From Oscillospiraceae bacterium (GTDB taxonomy: Bacteria > Bacillota > Clostridia > Oscillospirales > Oscillospiraceae), in contig JAFSEW010000041.1 in the NCBI GenBank assembly GCA_017435525.1, forward strand, positions 1 through 39,710: a stretch of 39,710 nucleotides of DNA, given 5' to 3'. Numbering within the stretch: position 1 is the first letter of the stretch; each line of letters begins with the position of its first letter. The position numbers were made by a program, and so were the translations under genes. The notes beneath the pieces are model-generated. The model had not been told where the DNA came from. It was given only the letters and a program-made list of their open reading frames with translations, and made no database searches. Positions 30,289 to 38,932 of this stretch are shown here, piece after piece.

Positions 30289-31209
30289 TCACGCGTGGGC
30301 GGCAATCAGATCTTCCGATCGCCCGGCCCGCAGTACATAGCTTTCCATAGGGTGACCCAGCAGCGTCTGCAGCTGCCGGGAGAGTTCCATCACTTTCAAA
30401 AGATCGATGCCCGTCTCCACACCAGAGCCCTGGCACAGATGCACCACATCCTCCGTAGAGAGGTTGCCCGCAGCCCCCGGCACGAAGGGGCAGCCACCCA
30501 GTCCGCCAAAGGACGTATCAAACCGGGTCATTCCCGCGTCCATGGCTGCGATCAGATTGGCCATGGCCATGCCCCGGGTGTTGTGGAAATGGAGCCACCA
30601 GGAGGCCTGGGGATATTTCTGCCGCACATGGGTGCACAGGCGGCTCACCTGAATGGGGGTGGCCATGCCGGAAGCATCAGACAGGGAAATTTCCGCAATG
30701 CCCACTGCCAGATAGGCTTCGATAATGGCATCCACGGTTTCTATCGGGGTCACACCTTCCCAGGGGGAGGCAAAGGGCATGGAGATGGAGCCGGAAATGC
30801 CGATTCCGGCCTCCCGGGAGGCTTCCACGCAGGAAGCAAAGCCCGCCACACTTTCCTCCGGGGTCATATTCAGGTTCTTCAGATTGTGCTGCCGGCTGGC
30901 GGAGACATTCAGCTTCACCTTTTTGCAGCCGCAGCCGATGGCCCGTGTGACACCCCGCAGATTGGGCACCAATGCCCGAAGCTCCGCGTCTGCCACATCC
31001 CCCAGCGCCCGGAACACCTCATCGGTATCCGCCATCTGAGGCACCGCCTTGGGATGGGTAAAGGAGCCCACCTCGATGCAGCGAAAGCCTGCATCCAGAA
31101 GCTTTCGCACCATAGCGATTTTTCCTTCCGTGGGAATCACGGTCTTTTCGTTTTGCAGGCCATCCCGCAGGCCCACTTCGCACAGCGTAACGCTGCCGGG
31201 TTGCTTCAC
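30289..31209 (-). CDS. HMG-CoA lyase-like DRE-TIM metallolyase
   Basis: A 306-residue TIM-barrel carbon-carbon lyase. The substrate and metal segment EVGLRDGLQNEK (the DxR motif), the metal ligands in LHFHNTRGMAMAN, and the glycine-rich loop FGGLGGCPFVPGAAGN with the catalytic-loop cysteine are characteristic of hydroxymethylglutaryl-CoA lyase. I chose the GTG at 31207-31209 because GGAGG is 7 bases upstream; the ATG eight codons earlier lies within a few bases of the predicted transcription start. It may act on HMG-CoA or on another 3-hydroxyacyl-CoA formed by the neighbouring enzymes. Confidence 0.85.
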   Translation of the reverse strand: MKQPGSVTLCEVGLRDGLQNEKTVIPTEGKIAMVRKLLDAGFRCIEVGSFTHPKAVPQMADTDEVFRALGDVADAELRALVPNLRGVTRAIGCGCKKVKLNVSASRQHNLKNLNMTPEESVAGFASCVEASREAGIGISGSISMPFASPWEGVTPIETVDAIIEAYLAVGIAEISLSDASGMATPIQVSRLCTHVRQKYPQASWWLHFHNTRGMAMANLIAAMDAGMTRFDTSFGGLGGCPFVPGAAGNLSTEDVVHLCQGSGVETGIDLLKVMELSRQLQTLLGHPMESYVLRAGRSEDLIAAHA

Positions 31210-31247
31210 AGGAATCCCTCCATTCCTTTGCATGGTTTTCTGATTCT

Positions 31248-31276
31248 ATTATAAGGCACTTTCCGGCAAATACCAA
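31248..31276 (-). promoter_or_regulatory. Promoter of the lyase/oxidoreductase operon
   Basis: Minus strand: TTGGTA (31271-31276), a 17-base spacer and TATAAT (31248-31253). Confidence 0.65.
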
Positions 31277-31292
31277 TATATCTTTTGAATCA

Positions 31293-31307
31293 ATTTATGA
31301 GAAAAAT
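31293..31307. promoter_or_regulatory. LysR-type operator candidate, copy 1
   Basis: ATTTATGAGAAAAAT, an ATTT-N7-AAAT dyad of the T-N11-A kind. Its centre is about 60 bases upstream of the expected start of the minus-strand operon, where LysR regulators bind. Confidence 0.55.
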
Positions 31308-31387
31308 AAACAGTTGGGTTTTGAATTTTACATATATCTTCGCCATTATCAAATAATTTTCCGTTCGTTTTCCTATGTTTCATTTTT

Positions 31388-31402
31388 ATTTATGAGAAAA
31401 AT
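31388..31402. promoter_or_regulatory. LysR-type operator candidate, copy 2
   Basis: Identical 15 bases to the copy at 31293-31307. Its centre is about 68 bases upstream of the expected start of the plus-strand operon. Confidence 0.55.
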
Positions 31403-31427
31403 CGATGGATCTATGTAAAACCGATAG

Positions 31428-31456
31428 TTGACCCGATCCTCCTGGCGTACTACAAT
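31428..31456 (+). promoter_or_regulatory. Promoter of the isomerase-lysR-TPP-ALDH operon
   Basis: TTGACC (31428-31433), a 17-base spacer and TACAAT (31451-31456). Confidence 0.7.
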
Positions 31457-31508
31457 AGCGATAGAAAACCATGACACCTCTCACCTTGTTTTCAGAGGAG
31501 GAATTGCC

Positions 31509-32306
31509 ATGCCAAGAGAATTTTCCCTCGCTTACCTGACCCTGCCGGGAATCGACCCTCTGGAGCAGATCCGCATTGCTGGAGAAACCGGCTACGACTG
31601 TGTGAGCCTGCGCACCATCCCTATGGGCCAGCCAGGGGAACCCCAGACCGTCCTGGAAGCGAACCCTCAGCTGTTCCGTCAGCTCCGGCAGCAGATGGAA
31701 AGTTGCCATGTGCGCCTTTTGGATATCGAGCTGGTACGGATCCGTGAGGATCTGCCGGAAGATTACCGGGCTGCCTTTGACCGGGGCGCGCAGCTAGGTG
31801 CCAAGCATGTGCTTTCCAGCGTATGGACGAAGGATTTCAGCTTCGCCGCAGAGCGCTATGCCGCCATCTGCGACCAGGCCGCGGAGTTTGGCCTGGATGT
31901 GAATATGGAATTTCCCATTGTGTCCTGCATGACCACCTTCCGGGAAACCGTTGCCATGCAGAAGCGGGTCGGAAAGCCCAACCTGAAAGTTTTTGTAGAT
32001 ACCCTCTACGCCCACTTTGACCGCATGACCCCGGAGGACTTTGCGTCCATTGCCCCGGAGGACTATGGCATCATCCACCTGTGCGACTGTCCCAAGGACA
32101 CTTCCGGAGACATTACCGCCATCGTAAGAGCAGGCCGGGAATACTGCGGTCTGGGTCAGGCAGACCTTGCCATGATGCTCCGGGCCCTGCCGGAGCACCC
32201 CTGCGCCATCGAACTGCCCAATCTGAAAAACATGGCCCTCTATGGTCCGGAAGGACACGCCCGGCGCTGCCTGGATACTGCAAAGGCACTGTTTTCCAGT
32301 CTGTAA
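31509..32306 (+). CDS. Sugar phosphate isomerase/epimerase-like TIM barrel (AP_endonuc_2 family)
   Basis: A 265-residue TIM barrel of the xylose isomerase-like/AP-endonuclease-2 superfamily, to which IolE, IolI and hydroxypyruvate isomerase belong. Visible segments are AGETGYDCVSLR, LGAKHVLSSVW, VNMEFP with a metal-binding Glu, KVFVDTLYAHFDR with Asp and His ligands, and IIHLCDCPKD. The start at 31509 has GAGGAGG close upstream. It opens an operon with a LysR regulator, a TPP enzyme and an acylating aldehyde dehydrogenase. The substrate is not known. Confidence 0.8.
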   Translation: MPREFSLAYLTLPGIDPLEQIRIAGETGYDCVSLRTIPMGQPGEPQTVLEANPQLFRQLRQQMESCHVRLLDIELVRIREDLPEDYRAAFDRGAQLGAKHVLSSVWTKDFSFAAERYAAICDQAAEFGLDVNMEFPIVSCMTTFRETVAMQKRVGKPNLKVFVDTLYAHFDRMTPEDFASIAPEDYGIIHLCDCPKDTSGDITAIVRAGREYCGLGQADLAMMLRALPEHPCAIELPNLKNMALYGPEGHARRCLDTAKALFSSL

Positions 32307-32318
32307 AGGAGGCGGCCT

Positions 32319-33236
32319 ATGAATCTGCGGCAGCTGTACTATTTCAAAACCATTGCCGAGCTGGAGCACTATACCCGGGCCGCGGAGACCCTGTATGTAA
32401 GCCAGTCCAGCCTCAGCCACGCCATCCGGGAGCTGGAAAATGAGCTTCATGTGGAGCTGTTTACCCGGCAGGGCCGCAACATCAAGCTGACCAAGCACGG
32501 CGAGCTGTTCTATCCCCATGTAAAAAAGACCATTGAGACCCTGGAAAACGGCATTTCTCAGCTGCAGGACTATATAGACCCCAACCGGGGCACCGTTTCC
32601 CTGTCTGCCTTCTCCTCGCTGGATGCTTTCGTATCCGATGCCATTGTGCAGTATCTTTCTGCCACAGGCCGGGTGGATGTGCGGTTTCAGTATGAGCACG
32701 ATGGCTTCCATGAGATCCATCAGAAGCTGATCCGGGGCGAGATCGATCTGGCCTTCTCTACAAAAATCGACGACCCCAGAATCGACGGTGTACGCATCGG
32801 CGCCCACAGGCTGGTGCTGCTGGTGCCGGAGAAGCACCCCTTTGCCAAAAAGGAGAGCATCAGCCTGAAAGAGCTCAGCGGCGAGAACTTCACCACCTAC
32901 GATGCCGACAGTCAGCTGGGTGTACAGATCAAGGAATATCTCCGGCAGATGGATGTCAGGCCCAATATCGTCATGGAAGCACGGCAGGACATCGTGATCT
33001 ACGGCCTTGTTTCCTCCGGCCACAGCGTGGCCATCACCCCCCTGCCCCTGTCCGGTGCTCCCTACAATGTGACCCCCATTCCCATCAGCGATCCCATCCC
33101 CCAGCGGGACATCTATCTGCTGTGGAACAAAGAGCGGTATATGCCCCCGGCTGCCGGATATTTTCAGGATTTCATCGCCGGGAAAAAGGCGCTGTTTGAC
33201 CAATTTCTTCTGCGCTGCCCGGGCTGCCAGCCCTGA
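32319..33236 (+). CDS. LysR-family transcriptional regulator
   Basis: A 305-residue LysR protein. The N-terminal winged helix (1-65) reads MNLRQLYYFKTIAELEHYT, YVSQSSLSHAIRELENEL and LFTRQGRNIKLT. The effector-binding periplasmic-binding-like domain covers about 90-300. It closes with two cysteines (RCPGCQP). It lies 12 bases after the isomerase gene and 36 before the TPP gene, so it is transcribed with its likely targets. The paired 15-base dyads in the divergent control region are its probable sites, with positive regulation of both arms. Confidence 0.9.
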   Translation: MNLRQLYYFKTIAELEHYTRAAETLYVSQSSLSHAIRELENELHVELFTRQGRNIKLTKHGELFYPHVKKTIETLENGISQLQDYIDPNRGTVSLSAFSSLDAFVSDAIVQYLSATGRVDVRFQYEHDGFHEIHQKLIRGEIDLAFSTKIDDPRIDGVRIGAHRLVLLVPEKHPFAKKESISLKELSGENFTTYDADSQLGVQIKEYLRQMDVRPNIVMEARQDIVIYGLVSSGHSVAITPLPLSGAPYNVTPIPISDPIPQRDIYLLWNKERYMPPAAGYFQDFIAGKKALFDQFLLRCPGCQP

Positions 33237-33272
33237 GCCCAGCGCACCATATCATTTCAGGAGGTTGTTCCC

Positions 33273-35108
33273 ATGGCCAAAAAACTGGTTGCCGACCTGA
33301 TGGTGGATTACCTGGAACGCCGGGATGTGAAATACATCTTCGGCCTCTGCGGCCACACAGTCATCGGCATGCTGGACGCCCTGTCCAGAAGCAAGAAGAT
33401 CAAATATATCTCCAACCGCCACGAATCCGTGGCTTCCACCGCCGCCGATGGCTATGCCCGGCTGACCCACAAGGCATCCGTAGTCATGTGCCATCTGGGC
33501 CCCGGCCTGACCAATGTGCTCACCGGCGTGGCCAACGCCGCCTTTGACTCCATTCCCATGGTGGTCATCGCCGGCGATGTGCCGAGCTTCTATTTCGGCA
33601 AGCACCCCCATCAGGAAGTGAATATGCACGGCGACGCCACCCAGTACCGGATTCTGGAGCCGGTGGTGAAGCGGGCCTGGCGCATTGACGATCCGGAGTC
33701 CCTGCCAGACATTCTGGACAAGGCCTTCCGGCTGGCGGAATCCGGCCGCCCCGGCCCTGTGCTCATCGACATGCCCATGGACATGTTCTCCCGGGAAGTG
33801 GAGGAGGCCATCTGGGCAAGAACCTACCGCGACAGCAGCTTTACCTGCCGCCCCGCCATGGACCCCGACGCAGTGGAGGAAATGGCCCGGCTGCTTCTGG
33901 AAGCCAAAGCTCCGGTGCTTCACGCCGGCGGCGGCATCCTGCTGGCGCAGGCTTCCCGGGAGCTGGCTGATCTGGCGGAATTTCTGGATATCCCCGTATC
34001 CCGCACCCTCATGGGTCAGGGCTGCATCCCCGATACCCACCCCCTGATGATCGGCCAGACCGGCTTCTGGGGCACCGAATTCACCCACAGCCTCACCACC
34101 AAGGCCGATGTGATCCTGGGCCTTGGCACCCGGTTCGCCGAGGCGGACAGCTCCAGCTGGTACCAGGGTGTCACCTTCGACCCGGACCGCACCACATTCT
34201 TGCAGATCGACATCGACCCTGCGGAGATCGGCCGGAACTATCCTGTAAAGATCGGCGCCATTGCGGATCTGAAGATCGCCCTGAAGCAGCTGCTGGCAAA
34301 AATCAGGGAGCTCTGCCCCGAAGGCAGAAGCAACCCCGCCCTGCGGCAGCAGATCGCCCAGGCCAAAGCCGCCTTCAAAGCTTCCAACGAAGCCATCTCC
34401 ACCGATGACCGGTTCCCCATGACCCCCCAGCGGATCCTCCACGATGTGAAGGCCGTGATCCCCGAAGATGCCTGCATCTTCACCGATGTGGGCTGGAACA
34501 AGAATGGCGTTGCCCAGCAGTTTGACATCACCGTTCCCGGTGGCATCCACCATTCCTCCGGCCTTGCCACCATGGGCTTCGGCGCTTCTGCCGTGCTGGG
34601 CGGCAAGCTGGCTGCCCCGGATAAGATCTGCCTGACCCTCACCGGTGACGGCGGCTTCGGCGTGAATCCCACCTGCCTGGCCACCGCGGTGGAGCAGGGC
34701 ATCGCCTGCACCTGGGTGGTGATGAACAATTCCGCCTTCGGCACCATCGCAGGATTGGAAAATGCCAACTATCAGACCAAATTCGGCACCACCTTCCAAA
34801 CTCCCGACGGAGAAAGCTATTCCCCCCGCTGGGCGGATGTGGCCAAGGCCTACGGCGTGGAAGCCATCTGCGTGCAAAGCGCCGCGGAATTTAAGCCCGC
34901 CCTGGAAGCCGCCATGGCCGCCAACCGGGCAGGCCGCCCCTTCCTGGTGGAAGCCCCCATGGAAAACATCGCCGTGCCCACCCCCGGCTGCTGGAATATC
35001 AATGATATCTACCGCCCCAGCGACTATGTCAGCCAGGGCAAACTGGTAAAGCAGGAAGAAGGCCGCTGGCTGAAGCCCAGCCACGGCAATTCCCACAAAC
35101 CCAAGTAA
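33273..35108 (+). CDS. Thiamine-diphosphate-dependent enzyme (acetolactate synthase-like)
   Basis: A 611-residue enzyme of the acetolactate synthase/benzoylformate decarboxylase fold. The N-terminal pyrimidine domain has the catalytic glutamate in NRHES (E51). A central domain follows, and the pyrophosphate domain has GDGGFGVNPTCLATA (from 458) with the closing NN about 27 residues later. AGGAGG lies before the ATG. The family makes or breaks bonds next to a carbonyl (2-oxoacids, 2-hydroxyacyl-CoA, cyclic diones). The next gene is an acylating aldehyde dehydrogenase 15 bases on, so an aldehyde product handed to it is likely. It does not look like IolD, IlvB or Xsc on inspection. Confidence 0.82.
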   Translation: MAKKLVADLMVDYLERRDVKYIFGLCGHTVIGMLDALSRSKKIKYISNRHESVASTAADGYARLTHKASVVMCHLGPGLTNVLTGVANAAFDSIPMVVIAGDVPSFYFGKHPHQEVNMHGDATQYRILEPVVKRAWRIDDPESLPDILDKAFRLAESGRPGPVLIDMPMDMFSREVEEAIWARTYRDSSFTCRPAMDPDAVEEMARLLLEAKAPVLHAGGGILLAQASRELADLAEFLDIPVSRTLMGQGCIPDTHPLMIGQTGFWGTEFTHSLTTKADVILGLGTRFAEADSSSWYQGVTFDPDRTTFLQIDIDPAEIGRNYPVKIGAIADLKIALKQLLAKIRELCPEGRSNPALRQQIAQAKAAFKASNEAISTDDRFPMTPQRILHDVKAVIPEDACIFTDVGWNKNGVAQQFDITVPGGIHHSSGLATMGFGASAVLGGKLAAPDKICLTLTGDGGFGVNPTCLATAVEQGIACTWVVMNNSAFGTIAGLENANYQTKFGTTFQTPDGESYSPRWADVAKAYGVEAICVQSAAEFKPALEAAMAANRAGRPFLVEAPMENIAVPTPGCWNINDIYRPSDYVSQGKLVKQEEGRWLKPSHGNSHKPK

Positions 35109-35123
35109 GAAGGAGAGTACCCT

Positions 35124-36560
35124 ATGGCTAGAGAAATTACACCGGAAGAACTGGAAATGCTCGATGGCATCGTGGCCCGCGCCAGAGCCGCTGCCCACAT
35201 CATTGCCACCTATGACGAACCGAAGCTGAACCGGCTGTGCCAGGCTGTGGCCGCCGCCCTTTACGACCTGAAAACCTGGGGTCAGCTCTGCGACGAAGCC
35301 GTGGACGAGACCCGGCTGGGCGACAAGGTGACCAAGCGGGGCAAGCGCAACAAGATCAAGCTGATCCTGCGCGACTGCCTGCGCAGCAAGAGCGTTGGCA
35401 TCATTGAGGAAGACCCGGAGAAGGGTCTTGTGAAGTACGCCAAGCCCATCGGCGTCATTGCCACCCTGGTGCCCACCACCAACCCCTGCCTGACCCCTGC
35501 GGGCCAGATCCTCTACGCCATCAAGGCCCGGGATGTGCTGGTCTGCTCCCCCCACCCCAGAGCCAAGAACATCACCAACAAGTGCATTCAGATCGTCCGG
35601 GATGTGCTGGTGAGAGAGGGTGCCCCTGCGGATATTATCCAGGGCATTGAAAAGCCCTCCATCGCCGTGTCTCAGGAGCTGATGAAGCGCTGCGACCTGG
35701 TTATCGCCACCGGCGGCCGCCCCATGGTCAAATCCGCCTATTCCTCCGGCACCCCTGCCTACGGCTCCGGCGCCGGTAACGCCACGGTGATTATCGACAA
35801 CACCTGCAATACCCCCCAGCGTCTGGCAGAAGCTGCCATGAACTCCCGGATCTCCAAATGCTCCGACTTTGGCTCCGGCTGCTCCTGCGACGGCAACCTG
35901 GTGATCCACGAATCCATCTACGATCCCTTTGTGGAAGCCCTGGTGGCAGAAGGCGCCTACCTTGCCAATGCGGAAGAAGCCGAAAAGCTGAAAGCCGTCC
36001 TGTGGGATACCGAAGGTCACCGGCTGCCGGATACCGTGGCCGTCTGCCCCCAGGTGCTGGCAGAAAAGGCCGGCTTTACCATCCCTGCTGACCGGAAGTT
36101 CATCGCCGTCACCGGCGGCGGCATGGAAGGCATCGGCAAGGAGCATTTCTTCTCCGGTGAGAAGCTTACCACTTTGCTGACCCTCTTTAAGTACGAAGGG
36201 GAGTTCGAAAACGCGCTGGATATGATGCGGGCCATCTTTGAAGTGGGCGGCAAGGGCCATTCCTGCGGCATCTACTCCTTCGATGACGACCACATCCATC
36301 GCCTGGGCATGGCAGCCCCCGTCTCCCGGATCATGGTGCGCCAGCCCAACAACAAGGGCAACGCCGGCTCCCCCACCAACGGCATGCCCCCCACATCCTC
36401 CATGGGCTGCGGCACCTGGGGCGGCAACATCGTCTCCGAGAATATTACATTGAAGCACTACATGAACACCACCTGGGTGGCACGGCCCATCGCCATGGAC
36501 ATGCCCTCCAACGAAGACCTCTTCGGCGATTTCTGCAAGGCCGATCTGGATGAGGAATAA
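35124..36560 (+). CDS. Acylating aldehyde dehydrogenase (CoA-dependent, SauS/AdhE-like)
   Basis: A 478-residue aldehyde dehydrogenase of the acyl-CoA-forming group. Visible family segments are PIGVIATLVPTTNPC, the helix VVCSPHPRAKN-type stretch, GGRPMVKSAYSSGTPAYGSGAGN, the nucleophile region with three cysteines (C246, C253, C255 in SKCSDFGSGCSCDGN), and TSSMGCGTWGGN near the end. It would oxidise an aldehyde with NAD and CoA to an acyl-CoA. It resembles sulfoacetaldehyde dehydrogenases and the aldehyde domain of AdhE; which cysteine is catalytic is not clear, C253 or C255 being most likely. It ends the operon before a strong terminator. Confidence 0.85.
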   Translation: MAREITPEELEMLDGIVARARAAAHIIATYDEPKLNRLCQAVAAALYDLKTWGQLCDEAVDETRLGDKVTKRGKRNKIKLILRDCLRSKSVGIIEEDPEKGLVKYAKPIGVIATLVPTTNPCLTPAGQILYAIKARDVLVCSPHPRAKNITNKCIQIVRDVLVREGAPADIIQGIEKPSIAVSQELMKRCDLVIATGGRPMVKSAYSSGTPAYGSGAGNATVIIDNTCNTPQRLAEAAMNSRISKCSDFGSGCSCDGNLVIHESIYDPFVEALVAEGAYLANAEEAEKLKAVLWDTEGHRLPDTVAVCPQVLAEKAGFTIPADRKFIAVTGGGMEGIGKEHFFSGEKLTTLLTLFKYEGEFENALDMMRAIFEVGGKGHSCGIYSFDDDHIHRLGMAAPVSRIMVRQPNNKGNAGSPTNGMPPTSSMGCGTWGGNIVSENITLKHYMNTTWVARPIAMDMPSNEDLFGDFCKADLDEE

Positions 36561-36571
36561 TCCCAAGCCCC

Positions 36572-36605
36572 AACTGCACCAATGGCAAATGTCATTGGTG
36601 CAGTT
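36572..36605 (+). terminator. Intrinsic terminator of the catabolic operon
   Basis: A 13-base perfect stem (36572-36584 with 36593-36605), 8-base loop and a T-rich tail, 11 bases after the aldehyde dehydrogenase stop. Confidence 0.8.
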
Positions 36606-36625
36606 TAATTTCCGGCGTAACCCCG

Positions 36626-36654
36626 TTGCAAACAGACGGGATTTGTGCTACTCT
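36626..36654 (+). promoter_or_regulatory. Promoter of tdh-kbl
   Basis: TTGCAA (36626-36631), a 17-base spacer and TACTCT (36649-36654). The -10 is weak. Confidence 0.5.
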
Positions 36655-36688
36655 TTACATGATAATGAAACTTACAGGAGTGATTGCC

Positions 36689-37735
36689 ATGCAATATATG
36701 GACGCCATTGTAAAAGCTGCCCCGGGCGTAGGTCTGGAGCTTCGGAAAGTGCCTGTGCCGGAGCCCGGCCCCGGCGAAGTGCTGATTAAGGTGCATAAAA
36801 CCGCCATCTGCGGCACCGATGTGCATATCTACAACTGGGACCCCTGGGCCACCGAACATATCAAGCCCCCCATGACCATCGGCCATGAATATGTGGGCGA
36901 GATCGCCGCCATGGGTGAAGGCGTTACCGGCCTGCATCTGGGCCAGCGTGTTTCCGGCGAAGGCCACATTACCTGCCACCACTGCCGCAACTGTCACAAC
37001 GGCAACATCCAGTGGTGCAAGGATACCAAATCCGTGGGCGTGGATCGGGACGGCGCCTTTGCTGAGTATGTGTGCATCCCCCAGGAGAATGTGATTCTCA
37101 TCGACGAGAGCCTGCCGGAGGATGTGGTGGCGTTCTTTGATGCCTTCGGCAACGCCACCCACACCGCTTTGATGTTCCCCCTCATCGGTGAGGATGTGCT
37201 GATTACCGGTGCCGGTCCCATCGGCATCATTGCCGCCGCCGTGTGCAAGCACGCAGGTGCCCGCCGTGTGGTGATTACCGACATCAATGACTGCCGCCTG
37301 GAACTGGCTAAAAAGATGGGCGTGGATGCCGCCGTGAATACCGCCCGGGAGCATCTGCCCCAGATCATGAAGGAGCAGGGTCTGGTGGAAGGCTTCGATG
37401 TGGGTCTGGAAATGTCCGGCAACGGCGCGGCCCTGCAGCAGATGATCGGCGTTATGCGCAACGGCGGCAAGATTGCCCTGCTGGGCATCTCCAACAAGCC
37501 GGTGCCCATGGACATGAACACCATTATTACCAAGGGTCTGACCCTGCAGGGTATCTATGGCCGCCACCTGGACAACTGGCACCAGATGAGCTACATGGTA
37601 CAGGGCGGCCTGGATGTGAGCCCCGTAATCACCCACCGGTTCCACTACACCGATTTCCAGAAGGGCTTTGAAGCCATGAATTCCGGCAAGTCCGGCAAGG
37701 TCGTGCTGGACTGGACTGCCAAGAAGGAGGACTAA
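36689..37735 (+). CDS. tdh: L-threonine 3-dehydrogenase
   Basis: A 348-residue zinc alcohol dehydrogenase. It oxidises threonine with NAD to 2-amino-3-oxobutyrate. The catalytic zinc ligands are in AICGTDVHIYNWDPW and GHEYVGE; the structural zinc motif C-x2-C-x2-C-x7-C is CHHCRNC followed by NIQWC. The Rossmann loop is ITGAGPIGIIAAAV. The YNWDPWATEHIKPPM stretch is diagnostic for Tdh. The ATG at 36689 follows ACAGGAG. The next gene starts three bases after the stop and encodes the enzyme for its product. Confidence 0.93.
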   Translation: MQYMDAIVKAAPGVGLELRKVPVPEPGPGEVLIKVHKTAICGTDVHIYNWDPWATEHIKPPMTIGHEYVGEIAAMGEGVTGLHLGQRVSGEGHITCHHCRNCHNGNIQWCKDTKSVGVDRDGAFAEYVCIPQENVILIDESLPEDVVAFFDAFGNATHTALMFPLIGEDVLITGAGPIGIIAAAVCKHAGARRVVITDINDCRLELAKKMGVDAAVNTAREHLPQIMKEQGLVEGFDVGLEMSGNGAALQQMIGVMRNGGKIALLGISNKPVPMDMNTIITKGLTLQGIYGRHLDNWHQMSYMVQGGLDVSPVITHRFHYTDFQKGFEAMNSGKSGKVVLDWTAKKED

Positions 37736-37738
37736 ACC

Positions 37739-38926
37739 ATGAAATCTGCACTGTCTGCCATCTCTGCTGAGCTGGATGCCATCCGGGAAGCCGGTACCTG
37801 GCGGGAAGAGCGCATTATCACCACCCCCCAGTATTCCCGCATCGACACCACTGCCAAGCCCGGCGTTGTGAATTTCTGCGCCAACAACTATCTGGGCCTG
37901 TCCACCCATCCGGCGCTGATGCAGGCCGCCAAGGAAAGCTACGATCAGTGGGGCTTCGGTCTTTCCTCCGTTCGCTTCATCTGCGGCACCCAGCAGATCC
38001 ATAAGGATCTGGAAAAGAAGATCTCCGGCTTTTTGGGCATGGACGATGCCATTCTCTATTCCTCCTGCTTCGATGCCAACGGCGGCCTCTTTGAGACCCT
38101 GCTGGGCAAGGAGGACGCGGTGATCTCCGACGAGCTGAACCACGCTTCCATCATCGACGGCGTGCGCCTTTGCAAGGCCATGCGCTACCGCTATAAGAAC
38201 AACAACATGGATGACCTGCGCGCTCAGCTGGCAGCCGCCAGAGAAGCCGGTGCCAGGAAGATCCTCATTGCCACCGACGGCGTGTTCTCCATGGACGGCT
38301 ACATCGCCAACCTTCAGGGCATCTGCGACCTGGCTGACGAATTCGATGCCCTGGTGATGGTGGATGACAGCCACGCCGTGGGCTTTATGGGCGAGCACGG
38401 CAAGGGCACCCACGAATTCTGCGGCGTCATGGATCGGGTGGACATCATCACCGGCACCTTCGGTAAGGCTCTGGGCGGCGCTTCCGGCGGCTACACCGCA
38501 GCCCGTCAGCCCATCGTGGATCTGCTGCGTCAGCGCAGCCGCCCCTACCTGTTCTCCAACACCGTGGCTCCCGCCATCTGCGCCGCCACCATCCGCACCA
38601 TCGAGCTGCTGGAAGAATCCACCGCTCTGCGAGATAAAGTCCACGCCAACGCCCGGTATTTCCGCAGTGAAATGGAAAAGCTGGGCTTCGACCTGCTGCC
38701 CGGCGAGCATCCCATCGTGCCCGTGATGCTCTACGATCCCAAGGTGGCTCACGAATTTGCCAAGCGGATGCTGGAAAAGGGCGTGTATGTGGTGGCCTTC
38801 TGCTACCCTGTTGTGCCCAAGGGCAAGGACCGCATCCGCACCCAGATCTCCGCCGGCCACACCAAGGAAGATATCGACCTGGCTGTAAAGGCCTTCGGCG
38901 AAGTGAAGAAAGAAATGGGTCTGTAA
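37739..38926 (+). CDS. kbl: Glycine C-acetyltransferase (2-amino-3-ketobutyrate CoA ligase)
   Basis: A 395-residue PLP enzyme of the alpha-oxoamine synthase family. It cleaves 2-amino-3-oxobutyrate with CoA to glycine and acetyl-CoA. Family features are [39 protein letters not shown] (PLP aspartate and histidine) and the PLP lysine in [14 protein letters not shown]. Its ribosome site AAGGAGG lies in the last codons of tdh. With tdh it forms the complete two-step threonine-to-glycine route. Confidence 0.95.
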   Translation: MKSALSAISAELDAIREAGTWREERIITTPQYSRIDTTAKPGVVNFCANNYLGLSTHPALMQAAKESYDQWGFGLSSVRFICGTQQIHKDLEKKISGFLGMDDAILYSSCFDANGGLFETLLGKEDAVISDELNHASIIDGVRLCKAMRYRYKNNNMDDLRAQLAAAREAGARKILIATDGVFSMDGYIANLQGICDLADEFDALVMVDDSHAVGFMGEHGKGTHEFCGVMDRVDIITGTFGKALGGASGGYTAARQPIVDLLRQRSRPYLFSNTVAPAICAATIRTIELLEESTALRDKVHANARYFRSEMEKLGFDLLPGEHPIVPVMLYDPKVAHEFAKRMLEKGVYVVAFCYPVVPKGKDRIRTQISAGHTKEDIDLAVKAFGEVKKEMGL

Positions 38927-38932
38927 ACTGCT

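Noticed and set aside
33273-36560. Sulfoacetaldehyde/taurine degradation (Xsc plus SauS)
   Set aside because: The aldehyde dehydrogenase resembles SauS, but the TPP enzyme does not show the Xsc sequence and no sulfonate transporter or sulfite exporter is present.
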